A DNA stretch of 64,000 nt from Tomocerus qinae (GCA_020055645.1 CM034546.1:76880001-76944000); one strand, 5' to 3'; counted from the stretch's first letter, positions 22,173-33,666 are shown. Notes: generated by a model not told the origin, from the sequence alone. A program made the numbers and translations.

Positions 22173-24140
22173 ATGGAAAAACTTTTGGTAATTCATAAAC
22201 TTATACCCTTCATAAATAATTATTCAAAAGACACTCTTGACAGCTAAAATTATTAATATGATTAGCCTTTAATTACAATTATTATCCTTCTTTCAGGTGA
22301 ATTTGCTTCTGCTATCGGTTGCAGTTGTAGCGACAGCAAGTACAGTAAAACTAAATCCATTGTAGGAAAAAATGAATCTACAACCACGTCGGCTGTTCGA
22401 GAAAAAATGGGTAATTTTTCAGACGAAAATGAACAAAAACAGCGTGAAGTGAGATCTCCGAATAGACATCATAACGACAACCATCACAACAACGACAACC
22501 ACCACGACAACGACAATCGTCGCGATAACGACAACCATCACGACAACGACAATCACCACGATAATTGGCACAACCACCGCGAAGTAAGATCTCCGAATAG
22601 ACATCACAACGACAACGACAACCATCACGACAACGACAACCATCACGATAACGACAACCATCATGATAACGACAACCATCACGATAACGATAATCACCAC
22701 GATAATTGGCACAACCACCGTGAAGTAAGATCTCCGAATAGAAATCACAACGACAACGACAACCATCACGATAACGACAACCATCATGATAACGACAACC
22801 ATCACGATAACGACAATCACCACGATAATTGGCACAACCACCGTGAAGTAAGATCTCCGAATAGACATCAAAACGACAACGACAACCATCACGACAACGA
22901 CAACCATCACGATAACGACAATCACCACGATAATTGGCACAACCACCGTGAAGTAAGATCTCCGAATAGACATCACAACGACAACGACAACCATCACGAC
23001 AACGACAACCATCACGATAACGACAATCACCACGATAATTGGCACAACCACCGTGAAGTAAGATCTCCGAATAGAAATCACAACGACAACCATCACGACA
23101 ACGACAACCATCACGATAACGACAACCATCATGATAATTGGCACAACCACCGTGAAGTAAGATCTCCGAATAGAAATCACAACGACAACGACAACCATCA
23201 CGATAACGACAACCATCATGATAACGACAACCATCACGATAACGACAATCACCACGATAATTGGCACAACCACCGTGAAGTAAGATCTCCGAATAGACAT
23301 CACAACGACAACGACAACCATCACGACAACGACAACCATCACGACAACGACAACCATCACGATAACGACAATCACCACGATAATTGGCACAACCACCGTA
23401 AAATAAGATCTCCGAATAGAAATCACAACGACAACGACAACCATCACGACAACGACAACCATCACGATAACGACAACCATCATGATAATTGGCACAACCA
23501 CCGTGAAGTAAGATCTCCGAATAGAAATCACAACGACAACGACAACCATCACGATAACGACAACCATCACGACAACGACAATCACCACGATAATTGGCAC
23601 AACCACCGCGAAGTAAGATCTCCGAATAGACATCACAACGACAACGACAACCATCACGACAACGACAACCATCACGATAACGACAACCATCATGATAACG
23701 ACAACCATCACGATAACGATAATCACCACGATAATTGGCACGACCACCATGAATTAAGATCTCCGAATAGAAATCACAACGACAACGACAACCATCACGA
23801 TAACGACAACCATCATGATAACGACAACCATCACGATAACGACAATCACCACGATAATTGGCACAACCACCGTGAAGTAAGATCTCCGAATAGACATCAC
23901 AACGACAACGACAACCATCACGACAACGACAATCGTCACGATAACGACAACCATCATGATAACGACAACCATCACGATAACGACAATCACCACGATAATT
24001 GGCACAACCACCGCGAAGTAAGATCTCCGAATAGACATCACAACGACAACGACAACCATCACGACAACGACAACCATCACGACAACGACAACCATCGAGA
24101 CAACGACAACCACGACGGTAATAAGAATTGGAATTGGTAA
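22173..24140 (+). pseudogene. His/Asn/Asp-rich repeat protein, copy A, frameshifted after the signal peptide
   Basis: Exon 1 (22173..22187) encodes MEKLL. The intron is 22188..22296. Exon 2 starts at 22297 and encodes the rest of a signal peptide, but in that frame it meets TAG at 22363. Against copies B and C, this point has a net loss of 16 bases (between CTAAAT and GTAGGAAAA), which throws the signal peptide out of frame with the repeat region. The repeat frame is then open to TAA at 24138. It holds 14 linkers of the REVRSPNR type (variants RKIRSPNR, HELRSPNR), each followed by several DNDNHH hexapeptides and ended by NWHNH. The C-terminus is also shortened: a C-to-T change gives NWNW-stop where B continues HNRK. 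An internal ATG at 22407 would give a leaderless 577-aa protein. Either a pseudogene, a leaderless form, or an assembly error at one point. Confidence 0.6.
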
Positions 24141-26662
24141 AACCACCGGAAATAGAACTTCTAAAGCCAAAATGATAATTTTTTAGCACCTCAATTTTGC
24201 ATTAAATTGTTTTTAGTCTAAAATTTATTCTCGTTTGAACCCTGAAATAAAATATTTAATCACTGTATCCAAGAATGAAAGTGTCTGAAATTATAATTTA
24301 ATTAACCCTGGAATGCCCGCAGTGCTCCATCCATGGATTTTAGGTCTTTGCTCTATCTTAGCTTCGAGTAGATATGCCTTACAACTTCAAGGTTTTTTTT
24401 ATTTGTCATGAATGCGTTTCTCTCTTTATGTAGAAAATTTCATTAAAATCAGTTGTTATTTAAGGCTAAATAACATTAAAAAACTGAAAATTGGGACCAC
24501 TTTTCTACGCTAATGCCCAAGCTGGTCCATCCATGGACAGTGCTGCTGGTGAGACATATTATTTATAGTGAACCCAGCTAAGGAGCAAATCTGGCACTCA
24601 AGAGAAATTCAGCAAGCCACCCATTACAGTAATAAAAACAATTTCGAAAACATCCCATTAGGTTATTATGTTAACTTTTAACTACAAAGTGTATTTAAAT
24701 TAATATACTTTTATTTCCTACAGTTTTTGGGAAAATTAGCTGCAGCTCCAAATTCCTGATAAAAAGTAATTTCCTACACCAAAATAATAACTGTTAGATT
24801 GTAGCATCAAATACAGAGAACAATGAAAGACTCTATTTTCGAAAAAACTCCCACAAAGTTACCAAAAAGCTCCCTTGAAAATCAAAAAAAAATTTTTTAG
24901 ATGCCTTTGTTCCCAGGAAAAGGTTGAACTTTTGCTATGGCATTCGCTAAGGAGCTGTATTATAATTGGAATTGAGGTTTCAACATTCCCCTTTTCATAT
25001 GACAAAATAATATACCATTTTCCGAAACATTTATCACATGAACATAGAAATTGGAATTTATCTCTATAGATTTTATATTTAACCTAAAAAGCATCTATTT
25101 GCTAATTTTGATTGGCAGAAAGGCCTTATTTCGAGGAATTTTGACGCAGAACCCTAGCAACCCCTTTAGCTCCGCCCACAACAGATTCCCGTTCATTAAA
25201 CAAAAGATTCAATGTTAAAGAGAAAGAGTTTATGTACATATTATAATTTGTTGGTGGTGTGGTTAAATGCGGTACCAAGGCTGAAATGTACAGTTCCGCC
25301 ATATGAATTTTGGTTACTTTTTGGACAGAGTCTACATAACCAAATTTATAACAGTAATATGAGTAAAAAGAGCCTAAAATTTGAGATCCTAAGTACAGTA
25401 TTGAATTGAAACGAATCATTATTATTTTAATTAATCAATATAGTCTGGTATTCAATTTTTCAGGGCCGCGTAATCAGAAAACAATATAATGTGTTATAAT
25501 ATGTAAACTAGTAGACTCTATAAAACAACATTATTTTAGAGTTTACCGTAATAATCGATATAATTCCCCGTATCGAAATAATTCCCCGGAAGGGAAACTA
25601 CTATAAAAATATTAATAACCGAGACTGATTACGACTTTAGCGCCAAATTGAGGGGTTACTTTTACGAGTTGTGTACTTCATATTACACATAGCATATTTT
25701 AGTCGTGCTGCATTCGGTATGCAAGTTTGTGTTTACCTTAGGTTATATGAATGCAAGATGTACAGCAAAGGCGGAGCTATTATCATATGGGAGTCTCGCT
25801 TTTTAATACTTTTATAGTACACTAGTTGAATCCCAGCACATAAAATGTGCTAGAAAAATGTTGAAATCTGTAAATTTCTAGCGATTGCGCATTGACCCGA
25901 ATTTCATAAACCGTTGATTTTTTACACCAATTTTTGATGCCTAAGTGTTGAAATATAGAACAAACACAGTAGTGATAGTCTGGTCCTTACTCATACTCAT
26001 TAATTACAAAATATTACGGACATAGATACAAACATTTATTCAAGAATAGTGAAAGAATCCCATGCGCATGCCCCACTTTATGTTTATGTAGAGTAAAGAT
26101 TGATTTTCCCCCGCAAATAACAGCCTTTGGAACTATAATTTCCCGTATTGCAATAATTCCCCGGTCAAATCTAAGGGCATTTGGTACGTGCGCACTTACA
26201 GTAAGTTTGTACATGTCTACATGTGTTGACATGTGTACTAAAAGAGAAAGGAAGCAAGAACATTGGCATTGAAAGGTAGAAATTGTTGCAGTCCACAATA
26301 ACTCTGAAAGGGCAGAAGGAAGAGAACAACGCTACGGTTTTATTAGACTCCAAAAAGACCCAGTGCATATGTATTTTGAAATTTAACTTTTAAACTGAAA
26401 GCTTTCAAACTAAGTGAACACATCTCCATTTCCAGCGCCAGTAAACAGTTACAAATTGACCGAAAAAGCCTAACGGAATAGAATAGAAACGGAAAAAATT
26501 TGATTATGAAAGACCATTTGATCACTGCCTTTAAACCAGGCAAAGATTGCAGTGAAGGGTTGGAAAGGTTAAAGCATTTTTACATTTTGCTGCCATCGAA
26601 CGATGATGATATGGATGTACGTATCATGGAACCTATGGGACAGCATTACTTTCCTCTGACGG
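24141..26662. other. 3' flank of copy A and repeat-rich intergenic DNA
   Basis: 24150-24300 matches the 3' flanks of copy B and its fragments (AGCCAAAATGATAATTTTTT, then TTTTTAGTCTAA and an AATAAA at 24246). 24303-24550 has two CTCCATCCATGGA / GTCCATCCATGGACAG blocks. 25562..25589 and 26137..26164 carry the motif AATTCCCCGTATCGAAATAATTCCCC, seen again at 28072. No genuine exon was found. Confidence 0.5.
25340..25473 (+). repeat. Fragment of the His-rich gene 3' duplication
   Basis: Nearly the same as 29681..29800 (and its inverted and tandem copies near 35830-35950 and 37470-37590): AATATGAGTAAAAA, GAATCATTATTATTTTAATT, TATAGTCTGGTATTCAAT, TTTTTCAGGGCCGCG. It sits downstream of copy A as its counterpart sits downstream of copy B, so it is collinear within the segmental duplication. 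Confidence 0.7.
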
Positions 26663-26933
26663 TGTTCGGACACATGTGCCAAAAATAAAAGTGTCAATTG
26701 GCACTTATATCCTACCTCAAAAAACGTATGTGCCATTTCCATAAGTGCCAAAGCATAAAGTGCCATTATTCATAATGTATTGTATAGTGTATTAGGCTAT
26801 CAATTTCACAAAATATAATATGTAGTGTGCATTTAACATTTATGAAGTAGTTTATAAGTAAGGAAGACTGCCTAGAGAATGTAAGAAAAGTAATGACAAC
26901 GGTCATTTTACATAATTATTCGTAGACGCTGAT

Positions 26934-27137
26934 ATGCAGATGAGATTTTTGAGGTTTTGTAGCAATCTCGGAAATAATAATCCTCGTTCTTTCAGCCACT
27001 GCCTACCATTCAGCATGGCACAAGTAGTTGAGAAAAAGCATGTATCTGGATATTCGAACATCAAAAAATGTGTTGTGAGAAACACAAAGTGTTGGAGGTG
27101 CTATGACAGAGCCAAATATAAATGTTGTCGTAGTTAG
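26934..27137 (+). pseudogene. FLYWCH-like zinc-finger remnant
   Basis: 67-codon open stretch ending in GYSNIKKCVVRNTKCWRC then YDRAKYKCC. The spacing of WRC and the following Cys is like the end of a FLYWCH finger (YWRC...C.A), which lets transposases bind DNA. Only part of the domain is left and the frame stops soon after. Interpretation rests mainly on its position just upstream of a transposase fragment. Confidence 0.4.
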
Positions 27138-27300
27138 ATTGAAAATTTGACATCTGGCGAATTTAAATCCGGGAGACAGGAGCCCACCCATCCTCCGTAT
27201 TAACGGATGTCTCTTTCATCTCGGTCAAAATATTTTTCGGCAAATTCAAAAGTCTCCGGAAATACTACAGAAGTACACAACGGATCCAAAATTCTGCTAA

Positions 27301-27801
27301 GCAGCCAGATATTTTCAGGCAATAGCATTTGTCCCACCACAGCATGCTTTACTTTCATTAGATGTTTATCGTCGACAATTTCTAAAATATTATCCTCTGC
27401 TCAATCCATTAGCAGAATATTTTGAAAAGACTTACGTCGGTCGTTACCAAGAACCTCTCTTTCCTCCCGAAGTGTGGTCAGTTTATAAACGCGTACAAGA
27501 AGTAGTTCCAAGGACAACAAATGCTTTAGAAGGGTGGCACAGTGGCTTCAATTACCGGGTGGACAAACCTCATCCTTCAATTTGGATTTTACTTTCTCAT
27601 CGTCAAAATGAGCAATTCCATTGTTCTCTTATGATCCTTTACTTCAATAATGCAATGGCACCATCTCAGAAGAAAGAATATCGGGAACTCGATTCGAAAA
27701 TCACTTTCCAAGTTGCACAATACTTTACAAAACCAAACATTGATTATATCAAAGCTTTTACATATTTCGTAGGCTGGCACAACCAAAAATCCAAACCCTA
27801 A
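27301..27801 (+). pseudogene. MULE transposase C-terminal fragment
   Basis: Open frame from just after a TAA (27298) to the TAA at 27799; about 166 codons with no usable start. Seen: ARYFQAIAFVPPQHALLSLD, YPLLNPLAEYFEKTYVGRYQ and VVPRTTNALEGWHSGFN. Known: the R-T/S-N-N-x-V/L-E-G-W-H motif followed by P..W.. is the conserved tail of animal MULE transposases that cut and join transposon ends. The catalytic DDE part is absent upstream, where frames are broken. The sequence outside the fragment keeps the inverted ends, consistent with one decayed element. Confidence 0.6.
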
Positions 27802-28486
27802 AATGACATAACTATTCCTATTCATAAGGAAAAACTGATGTATATAACTAAACCATGACTAATTAAAATATTATTGGCATTATTCGTATTGGCACTTATA
27901 AAAGCCCCTTGGCACAAAGGGTCATAAAACACTTGGCATTATTGACCTTTGGCACATAGGTCCGGGAATCCCTCGAAACGACGACGAAAATTAATTACAT
28001 TTCAATAAAACTTTTTCAATTTTTTTAAATAATGCATTAATAATCTAAAAAATATTGACTTTGAAACTATAAATTCCCCGTATCGAAATAATTCTCCATC
28101 CGGGGAACTGCATAGATTTTTCTTGGCCAAAAAATGGCCATGAAACTATAATTCCCCCGAGGTATTAATTCGATTATTAGTACGATAGTTCAAAGGAATG
28201 GATATTTTATTTAATGGAGGTAAACAATATCGTAAAAAATGACAATGCTTACATTAAATATTTTTGATTGGAATGCAAACAATCATGAATACAAAATACA
28301 AATAGATCTTAATGATTTACTGCATGGTTCATTATTCATTATAATAATATTATTGTATTGCATAGCTATTAAACGAATAAAAAAATTCCGTTTGAATTTT
28401 TGAAGACCGAAATTTTATATAAAAGGACATAATATTCTATTAATGCTGTCTCAGTGCAAGGCACACACATCATAGTATAGCGGAAC

Positions 28487-28648
28487 CAGGGTTGTGGGTC
28501 GGGTTTTTTATGGGTTGGGGTTTTTTGGGTTTTTTGGCAAAAAACCCACCCCGCTTTACTTAAAAAACCCCGGGTTTATTGGGTTTTTTGGGTTTTTTAA
28601 AAAACATACAAGAATGTGCACTACAGCTCCATCTAGATACGCAATACA
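28487..28648 (+). mobile_element. Truncated left end of the hAT MITE fused to His-rich repeats
   Basis: Identical to the first 160 or so bases of the MITE at 30123 (CAGGGTTGTGGGTCGGG and the GGGTTTTTT runs) and preceded by the same AGCGGAAC (28479..28486). It breaks off at GATACGCAATAC and continues directly into the His-rich repeat. A TATA box copy lies upstream near 28432. Confidence 0.8.
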
Positions 28649-29059
28649 GACAACCATCACGATAACGACAACCATCACGACAACGACAATCACCGCGATA
28701 ATTGGCACAACCACCGCGAAGTAAGATCTCCAAATAGACATCATTGCGACAACGACAACCATCACGATAACGACAACCATCACGATAACGACAACCATCA
28801 CGACAACGACAATCACCGCGATAATTGGCACAACCACCGTGAAGTAAGATCTCCAAATAAACATCATAGCGACAACGACAACCATTACGACAACGACAAC
28901 CAACACGATAACGACAATCACCACGATAATTGGCACAACCACCGTGAAATAAGATCTCCAAATAAACATCATAACGACAACCATCACGACAACGACAATC
29001 ACCACGACAACGATAACCACAACGGTAATAAGAATTGGAATTGGCACAACCGGAAATAG
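28649..29059 (+). pseudogene. 5'-truncated His-rich repeat fragment (left arm)
   Basis: 137 codons in the DNDNHH frame with three linkers (two REVRSPN, one REIRSPNK), ending NWNWHNRK-stop like copy B. It has no signal peptide, no exon 1 and no ATG: the frame is closed by TAG at 28634 in the fused MITE end. It is the 3' part of copy B or its ancestor. Transcription from the duplicated Kunitz promoter upstream is possible but the repeat frame could not be translated from an ATG. Confidence 0.8.
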
Positions 29060-30051
29060 GACTTCTAAAGCCAAAATGATAATTTTTTAGCATGCCAATT
29101 TGGCATTAAATTGTTTTTAGTCTAATATCATGTATTCTCGTTTGAAATCCTGAAACAAAATATCTAATCACTGTATCCAAGATTGAAATTGTCTAAAATA
29201 TAATATTTATTTAATTAATTCTATAATTAGTTAATTAATTATGATATAAAACTGAAATGCAACCATTTGCGCGCATTACTTTGGTTTCCAAAATGGCCTT
29301 CTCAAAGCATTTTTTGTTCTGTGCAGGAAATAACCTTGATGGATTTTTTGTTTTGTGCACGAAATACTAGTGTTAATGCGTCAATCAAAAAGTGCAGAAA
29401 TGTTTCGTGCACAAAAGAAAAAATTCATTCACGCTATTTCGTACACCAAACAAAAAGTGCATTGAAGCTAAATCGATATAAATAAGAAAGAGTAAATTAA
29501 TAAAAAAGGTAAAAACATTTATAAAAAACTCATCAGGAGACTATGAAATCTAGAAAACAAGAAAAATTAAACCTATGCACAATCAGAATAGAGCGTAATT
29601 AAAAAAACGTACATCGTCTGCTTAATATTAATATTACAACGTAACAAGCCATTTTATCATGGCTGCTACAAAGTAACACACAGTAATATGAGTAAAAAAA
29701 GCCTAAAATTTAAAAAGTACAGTACTGTATTGAATTAAAACGAATCATTATTATTTTAATTATTCAATATAGTCTGGTATTCAATTTTTCAGGGCCGCGT
29801 TGAATGCAAAATCTATAACATTTAGTTCAAAGAATATATATTTTATTTAATTGAGGTAAACAATATCGTAAAAAATGACAATGCTTACATTAAATATTTT
29901 TGATTGGAATGCAAACAATCATGAATACAAAATACAAATAGATCTTAATGATTTACTGCATGGTTCATTATTCATTATAATAATATTATTGTATTGCATA
30001 GCTATTAAACGAATAAAAAAATTCCGTTTGAATTTTTGAAGACCGAAATTT
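29060..30051 (+). repeat. 3' flank of the His-rich fragment, part of the left inverted-repeat arm
   Basis: No gene. Matches 35583-36574 inverted and 37218-38209 inverted. Contains an 80-base block at 29608..29680 (CGTCTGCTTAATATTA, AACGTAACAAGCCATTTTAT) that also forms the ends of the foldback element at 55199-55509. A 72-codon open frame at 29267 is present in all copies but has no recognisable features. Confidence 0.6.
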
Positions 30052-30060
30052 TATATAAAA
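30052..30060 (+). promoter_or_regulatory. TATA box of the Kunitz gene, left copy
   Basis: TATATAAAA. The expected transcription start is near 30085-30090, so the hAT MITE that begins at 30123 lies in the 5' leader, between start site and ATG (30984). The same box recurs at about 28432 (plus), 35574 (minus) and 37208 (minus) because of the duplications. Confidence 0.55.
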
Positions 30061-30122
30061 GGACATAATATTCTATTAATGCTGTCTCAGTGCAAGGCAC
30101 ACACATCATAGTATAGCGGAAC

Positions 30123-30896
30123 CAGGGTTGTGGGTCGGGTTTTTTATGGGTTGGGGTTTTTTGGGTTTTTTGGCAAAAAACCCACCCCGCTATACTTAAA
30201 AACCCCGGGTTTATTGGGTTTTTTGGGTTTTTTACAAAACATACAAGAATGTGCACTACAGCTCCATCTAGATACGCAATACATACTAATTTCTATTCAA
30301 AAATGTAAACAAATGCATAATCAGGTGGAAACAAATACAGCTTCTACACTTCTACGCGTAATTAATGTATCGTAATGTGAGGACTATAATAATATTAGTT
30401 TTATGTATACTTTAGTCATTGCATTGTGAAGATTATGTTTATAATATTGTTGTACACATATGCTCAATTTCATTTTATCAATTACATATTCATTGCTGTA
30501 ATGCTTTGCAATTAAAGCTTCAAATTAACGAAGGAATAATTTCATAAAGTCAATATAATCAGTAACATATTATAATGCTTAATATTTCACTAGTTGTCAT
30601 CAAACAGTAATAATAATATAGGTGTTCACAAAAATACTGCATTTGCTACGTTACAACATAATAAAATTAAACTTTTATGCTTTAATTTTCTTTTCATTGA
30701 CATAAGTAATAGTAGCTGACACGGTTGTTGTTGTTGTCAGCTGTAGTTTTCATATATGGTATAGTATAGGCTTGTATTTATACCTATAGTTATATAAAAA
30801 ACCCTTAAACCCAAAAAACCCAAAAAACCCTAAAAAACCCAAAAAACCCGGGGTCGAGGGTTTTTTCCTAAAAAACCCGGGTTTTTCGATACCTTG
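30123..30896 (+). mobile_element. hAT-type MITE in the Kunitz gene leader (left arm)
   Basis: 774 bp, flanked by a perfect 8-bp duplication AGCGGAAC (30115..30122, 30897..30904), the hallmark of hAT transposition. Ends CAGGGTTG... and ...ACCTTG. Both ends are built of GGGTTTTTT / AAAAAACCC runs in inverted orientation. No transposase. The G-runs could form G-quadruplexes on one strand. The mirror copy is 34738..35512. Confidence 0.85.
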
Positions 30897-30983
30897 AGCG
30901 GAACTAATAAATAGGTAGAAAGCAAAGTTCATTAGCAAAAATTAACTTTCTTATTTTTTGTGAGAGACAAACATCCAAACAAG

Positions 30984-31792
30984 ATGAAATACGTTATTTT
31001 ATTGGTCCTTCTGTACATCATTTGTGATGATGTCACAAGAACAAACGCTGATGATGTTGAGACCTGTACTCCCAGTCAGTGCAATATTATTTTATAAATT
31101 GTGAATATTGTATGCATTTAATTTATAACAGTATGAATTAAAGTAAATCAATGCATTTTTTCAGCATGTTTTATAAAGGCAGTGATGACGGACGCAGCAT
31201 TGTGCGAAAAAAAGGAAAAAAATAAAAGATCGTTATCGTTTTATTATGAAACCAAGACAGGCAAATGCGTTTCTTCTTATTTCCTAAAGGATTATGGACA
31301 GTATTTTGAAACTGAAAAGGAGTGCAGCGAAAAATGTCAAAGTTGTCAAAAACTTTTGAAAAATATAACGCTGATGGTAAGTGGAAGATTAGATTGACCA
31401 CATCACAAGGCTCTTATACAAAAATATACCTATATACAAAATTTTACAAACCCTACTTTTCCTAAATGTAAAATTTAATAGTTGAAATATTTTTTACATA
31501 TGTTTGACGAATGAACTTTTATTTGATATTTTATATATGCTTCCTATATTATTATCATTTGATTTATTGTTATACAGACGAGTGTCTCAAAACCCTCGGA
31601 ATGCAAGGCACTTTAAAGAAGACAGAAGAGGTGGTTAGCCCGTCAAATGTTTGGACCTTTGACACTAATTCTGGAAAATGCAAGAGTATCATTAGTAACT
31701 TCCATAAATTTGAAAAAGGTTGGTCCATAGCTACTGGGATTGCATTACCTACTGAAGAGGAATGTAATAAACGTTGCCCAACAATTCAATGA
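30984..31792 (+). pseudogene. Two-domain Kunitz-type protein, left copy, broken
   Basis: Exons 30984..31074, 31165..31376 and 31578..31792, same structure as the minus-strand copy at 33840-34650. Exon 1 encodes a signal peptide (YVILLVLLYIICDDVTR). Two defects are visible. A five-A run at about 31359 has lost one A relative to the other copy, so exon 2 joins exon 3 out of frame. And the fourth Cys of Kunitz domain 1 is Phe (SSYFLKDYG against SSYCLKDYG), which would remove one of the three disulfides. It is therefore probably a pseudogene, though the single-base loss could be a sequencing error. The 5' leader carries a 774-bp hAT MITE. Confidence 0.75.
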
Positions 31793-31959
31793 TAATGACA
31801 GATGCCTAATGACGACAGATGACAAATAAACCCTTACTGCCAAGATTTAACCTTATACAGCAAAAATAGCCACTGATTAAAATATAATATAAATTTTTAT
31901 CAGGACGCGATTATATTTTATTGTTAATATTAATTAACTGCTATATTTACATGATTTTG

Positions 31960-32346
31960 TATTCGGCTTTCCCAGTAAGTCCAACATTAAAGAATTGTAT
32001 CGAAACAATCCTCGTAACCTCGGCTACAAATTCTTGCATTCAGTTCAGCAATGTCTTGAGGTCTGGTTTCGTAAATGAGTGACTTGAGATGGCCCCAAAT
32101 GAAAACTATCAAAATTGTCATCTTTATCCAGCCATTGAAAATTAACATTTTCAATGAATGGATTTCCATTGCTGAACTGAATGCGAGAATTTGTATCCGG
32201 GGTTACGAGGATTGTTTCGATACAATTCTTTAATGTTGGACTTACTGGCAAAGCCGAATAGAGGAGGTAGTAACATAGAGAAGTTATAAAATTTATGAAA
32301 TTAAAATACATGAAAAATCCCATACTGTCTTAACTGACTAACCCTG
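31960..32346 (+). mobile_element. Foldback/MITE-like element at the inner edge of the inverted repeat
   Basis: Arms 31960..32053 and 32167..32260 are inverted copies (GTCCAACATTAAAGAATTGT against its complement) with a loop of about 113 bases. Beyond the right arm the sequence continues to ACCCTG at 32346. A relative lies at 42974..43230, in opposite orientation, starting CAGGGTTAGTCA. The large inverted repeat's left arm stops exactly where this element begins (ATTCG at 31961-31965). Confidence 0.6.
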
Positions 32347-33666
32347 TATATAATTATAAAATTAATATTACCCCTAATACTAATGCTAAATTTCAAAAGG
32401 ATTTGGTATATTAACAATGTTTAATTTTCGAAATAAAGGAATGTTCACTCATATTGGACTTCTTTGTTTTAAGCAATATGCATTGTGTCAGGGCCGCAAG
32501 CAGAGAAAAATTGAGGGGAGCCGACAAAAGTTAAAACATAAATTTTTGTTTAACGAAAAAATTCCTTGCTTTTCTTCGATTGCGGGGGAGGAGGGTTGTT
32601 AGGGTCCTGTCCGCGGCTCTGCATTGTATTCACACATGTGCATTGCAGCAAAAAGCCGCATCATCCCATGGCATAGATAGGTAGATGCGACATAGTAAGA
32701 AACAATTTTATATTATAAAATTATTATTGCTTTATCCAAGACGATCGTTATTATATAGAGATAAGCTTCTGTTAATGCTATATAATTTGTTGATCTACGC
32801 ATTCATGTAACAATATTTTTGCAAGATGAGCTATTTATAGCAGTCTGGACGAGCAAATAAAACCCTATACGTATATAATTTGACGTAGTCATTGTGCCAT
32901 GATAATTTATCGATTGTATTTGTAATAAATTATTATATTTAAAAGAATATCATTAGCGTTTAATTTATAGCCACAGTATAGTTGTAAAAATTGATGTTAA
33001 TAAAATGTTGCTGTCTTGGTATGTTGATGTTTCTTCAATTCTAAAAATGGAATTAAAAGGAACATCGATACTTGAATTCAATTCAAGGTTCACCACTTTC
33101 TTAATCAATTTCCTTGCAATTTGGAGAAACGCCATTAAAGTTGTGCCTACATCTGCAATAGGAATATTTTACGCAAATTTACAACGAACAAACTTGTATT
33201 CGGTGAAGATAAAAATTCAGTTTGGACAGATGCAATAATTATTGCAAAATAAAAAATGGCCAAAATTATTTTCATTTTCCAAAAATTGTTGTTTGGTATA
33301 AGAGCGAGAGAGCACTACAGGTAGATTTTGAGTGATTATTGAAATGTAAATCGAAGCCGGAATGATTTTTACCATGATATGAATCAAAATCAACTCTCTA
33401 TATATACATTTAAAATTTAGAGAGACAGACATAACACTTGACTATAAAACATTAAAAGTCATTAAACCTTAGTAAAAAACTAAACCATATCATCTTGTAT
33501 CTATAATAGTTTATTTGACTTTCTGTTAATTTTTACAGACTAAATTTATTAGTTTTGATTTTCTGTTAATTTTTAAAGACTAAGCTAATTAGTTTTTTAA
33601 AAAAAATTTTTGCAGACAAAATTAATCAGTTTTGATTTTCTGTTGATTAAACTGAAAATACAAATA
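32347..33666. other. Spacer between inverted-repeat arms, nothing recognised
   Basis: Single-copy-looking AT-rich DNA. A short repeated TAGTTTTGATTTTCTGTTAATTT motif (three imperfect units) lies at about 33508-33650, next to the start of the right arm. No gene was seen. Confidence 0.45.

Larger units (their letters stand above)
26663..27975 (+). mobile_element. Decayed MULE-type DNA transposon
   Basis: Seen: imperfect inverted ends, left CGGACACATGTGCCAAAAATAAA and right (reverse complement) CGGACCTATGTGCCAAAGGTC. More GTGCCAA/TTGGCAC motifs lie just inside both ends. The interior has a FLYWCH-like zinc-finger remnant (26934..27137) and the C-terminal part of a transposase (27301..27801). 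Known: animal MULE transposases are often paired with FLYWCH fingers. No target duplication could be identified and the transposase core is missing or frameshifted, so this copy is dead. Confidence 0.55.
28186..31965 (+). repeat. Left arm of a large near-identical inverted repeat (about 3.8 kb)
   Basis: Reverse complement of 33667..37448; matching coordinates sum to about 65,633 throughout. Contents in order: duplicated Kunitz promoter, truncated hAT MITE end, 5'-less His-rich fragment, its 3' flank, Kunitz promoter again, full hAT MITE, Kunitz gene (broken copy). Differences from the right arm are few: a T/G change and a 1-base indel in the Kunitz gene and a few bases near the MITE end. The outer 60 bases (28186-28245) are more diverged. 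The arms are separated by 1,701 bases. It could be a real palindromic duplication or an assembly of two haplotypes head to head. Confidence 0.9.

Noticed and set aside
22407..24140. CRISPR-like regular repeat array
   Set aside because: The units are coding minisatellite in a eukaryotic gene with introns; spacers are themselves repeats and no cas genes exist.
22378..24189. Long Cys/Arg/Asp-rich and Val/Met/Ile-rich open frames on the strand opposite the His-rich repeats (also at 28556-29093, 36541-37078, 38176-38812, 45760-47865)
   Set aside because: They are by-products of an 18-base repeat with no stops in several frames. Unit-to-unit changes are silent only in the His-rich frame, and only that frame joins a conserved signal peptide and intron.
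24303..24560. Possible piggyBac-like end (TTAA followed by CCCTGGAATGCCC)
   Set aside because: No matching inverted end next to a second TTAA was found; the paired CCATCCATGGA blocks alone do not define an element.
28490..28610. GGGTTTTTT runs as telomere-like sequence
   Set aside because: They are the terminal regions of a hAT MITE, defined by an 8-bp duplication at its full copy; no tandem TTAGG-type array.
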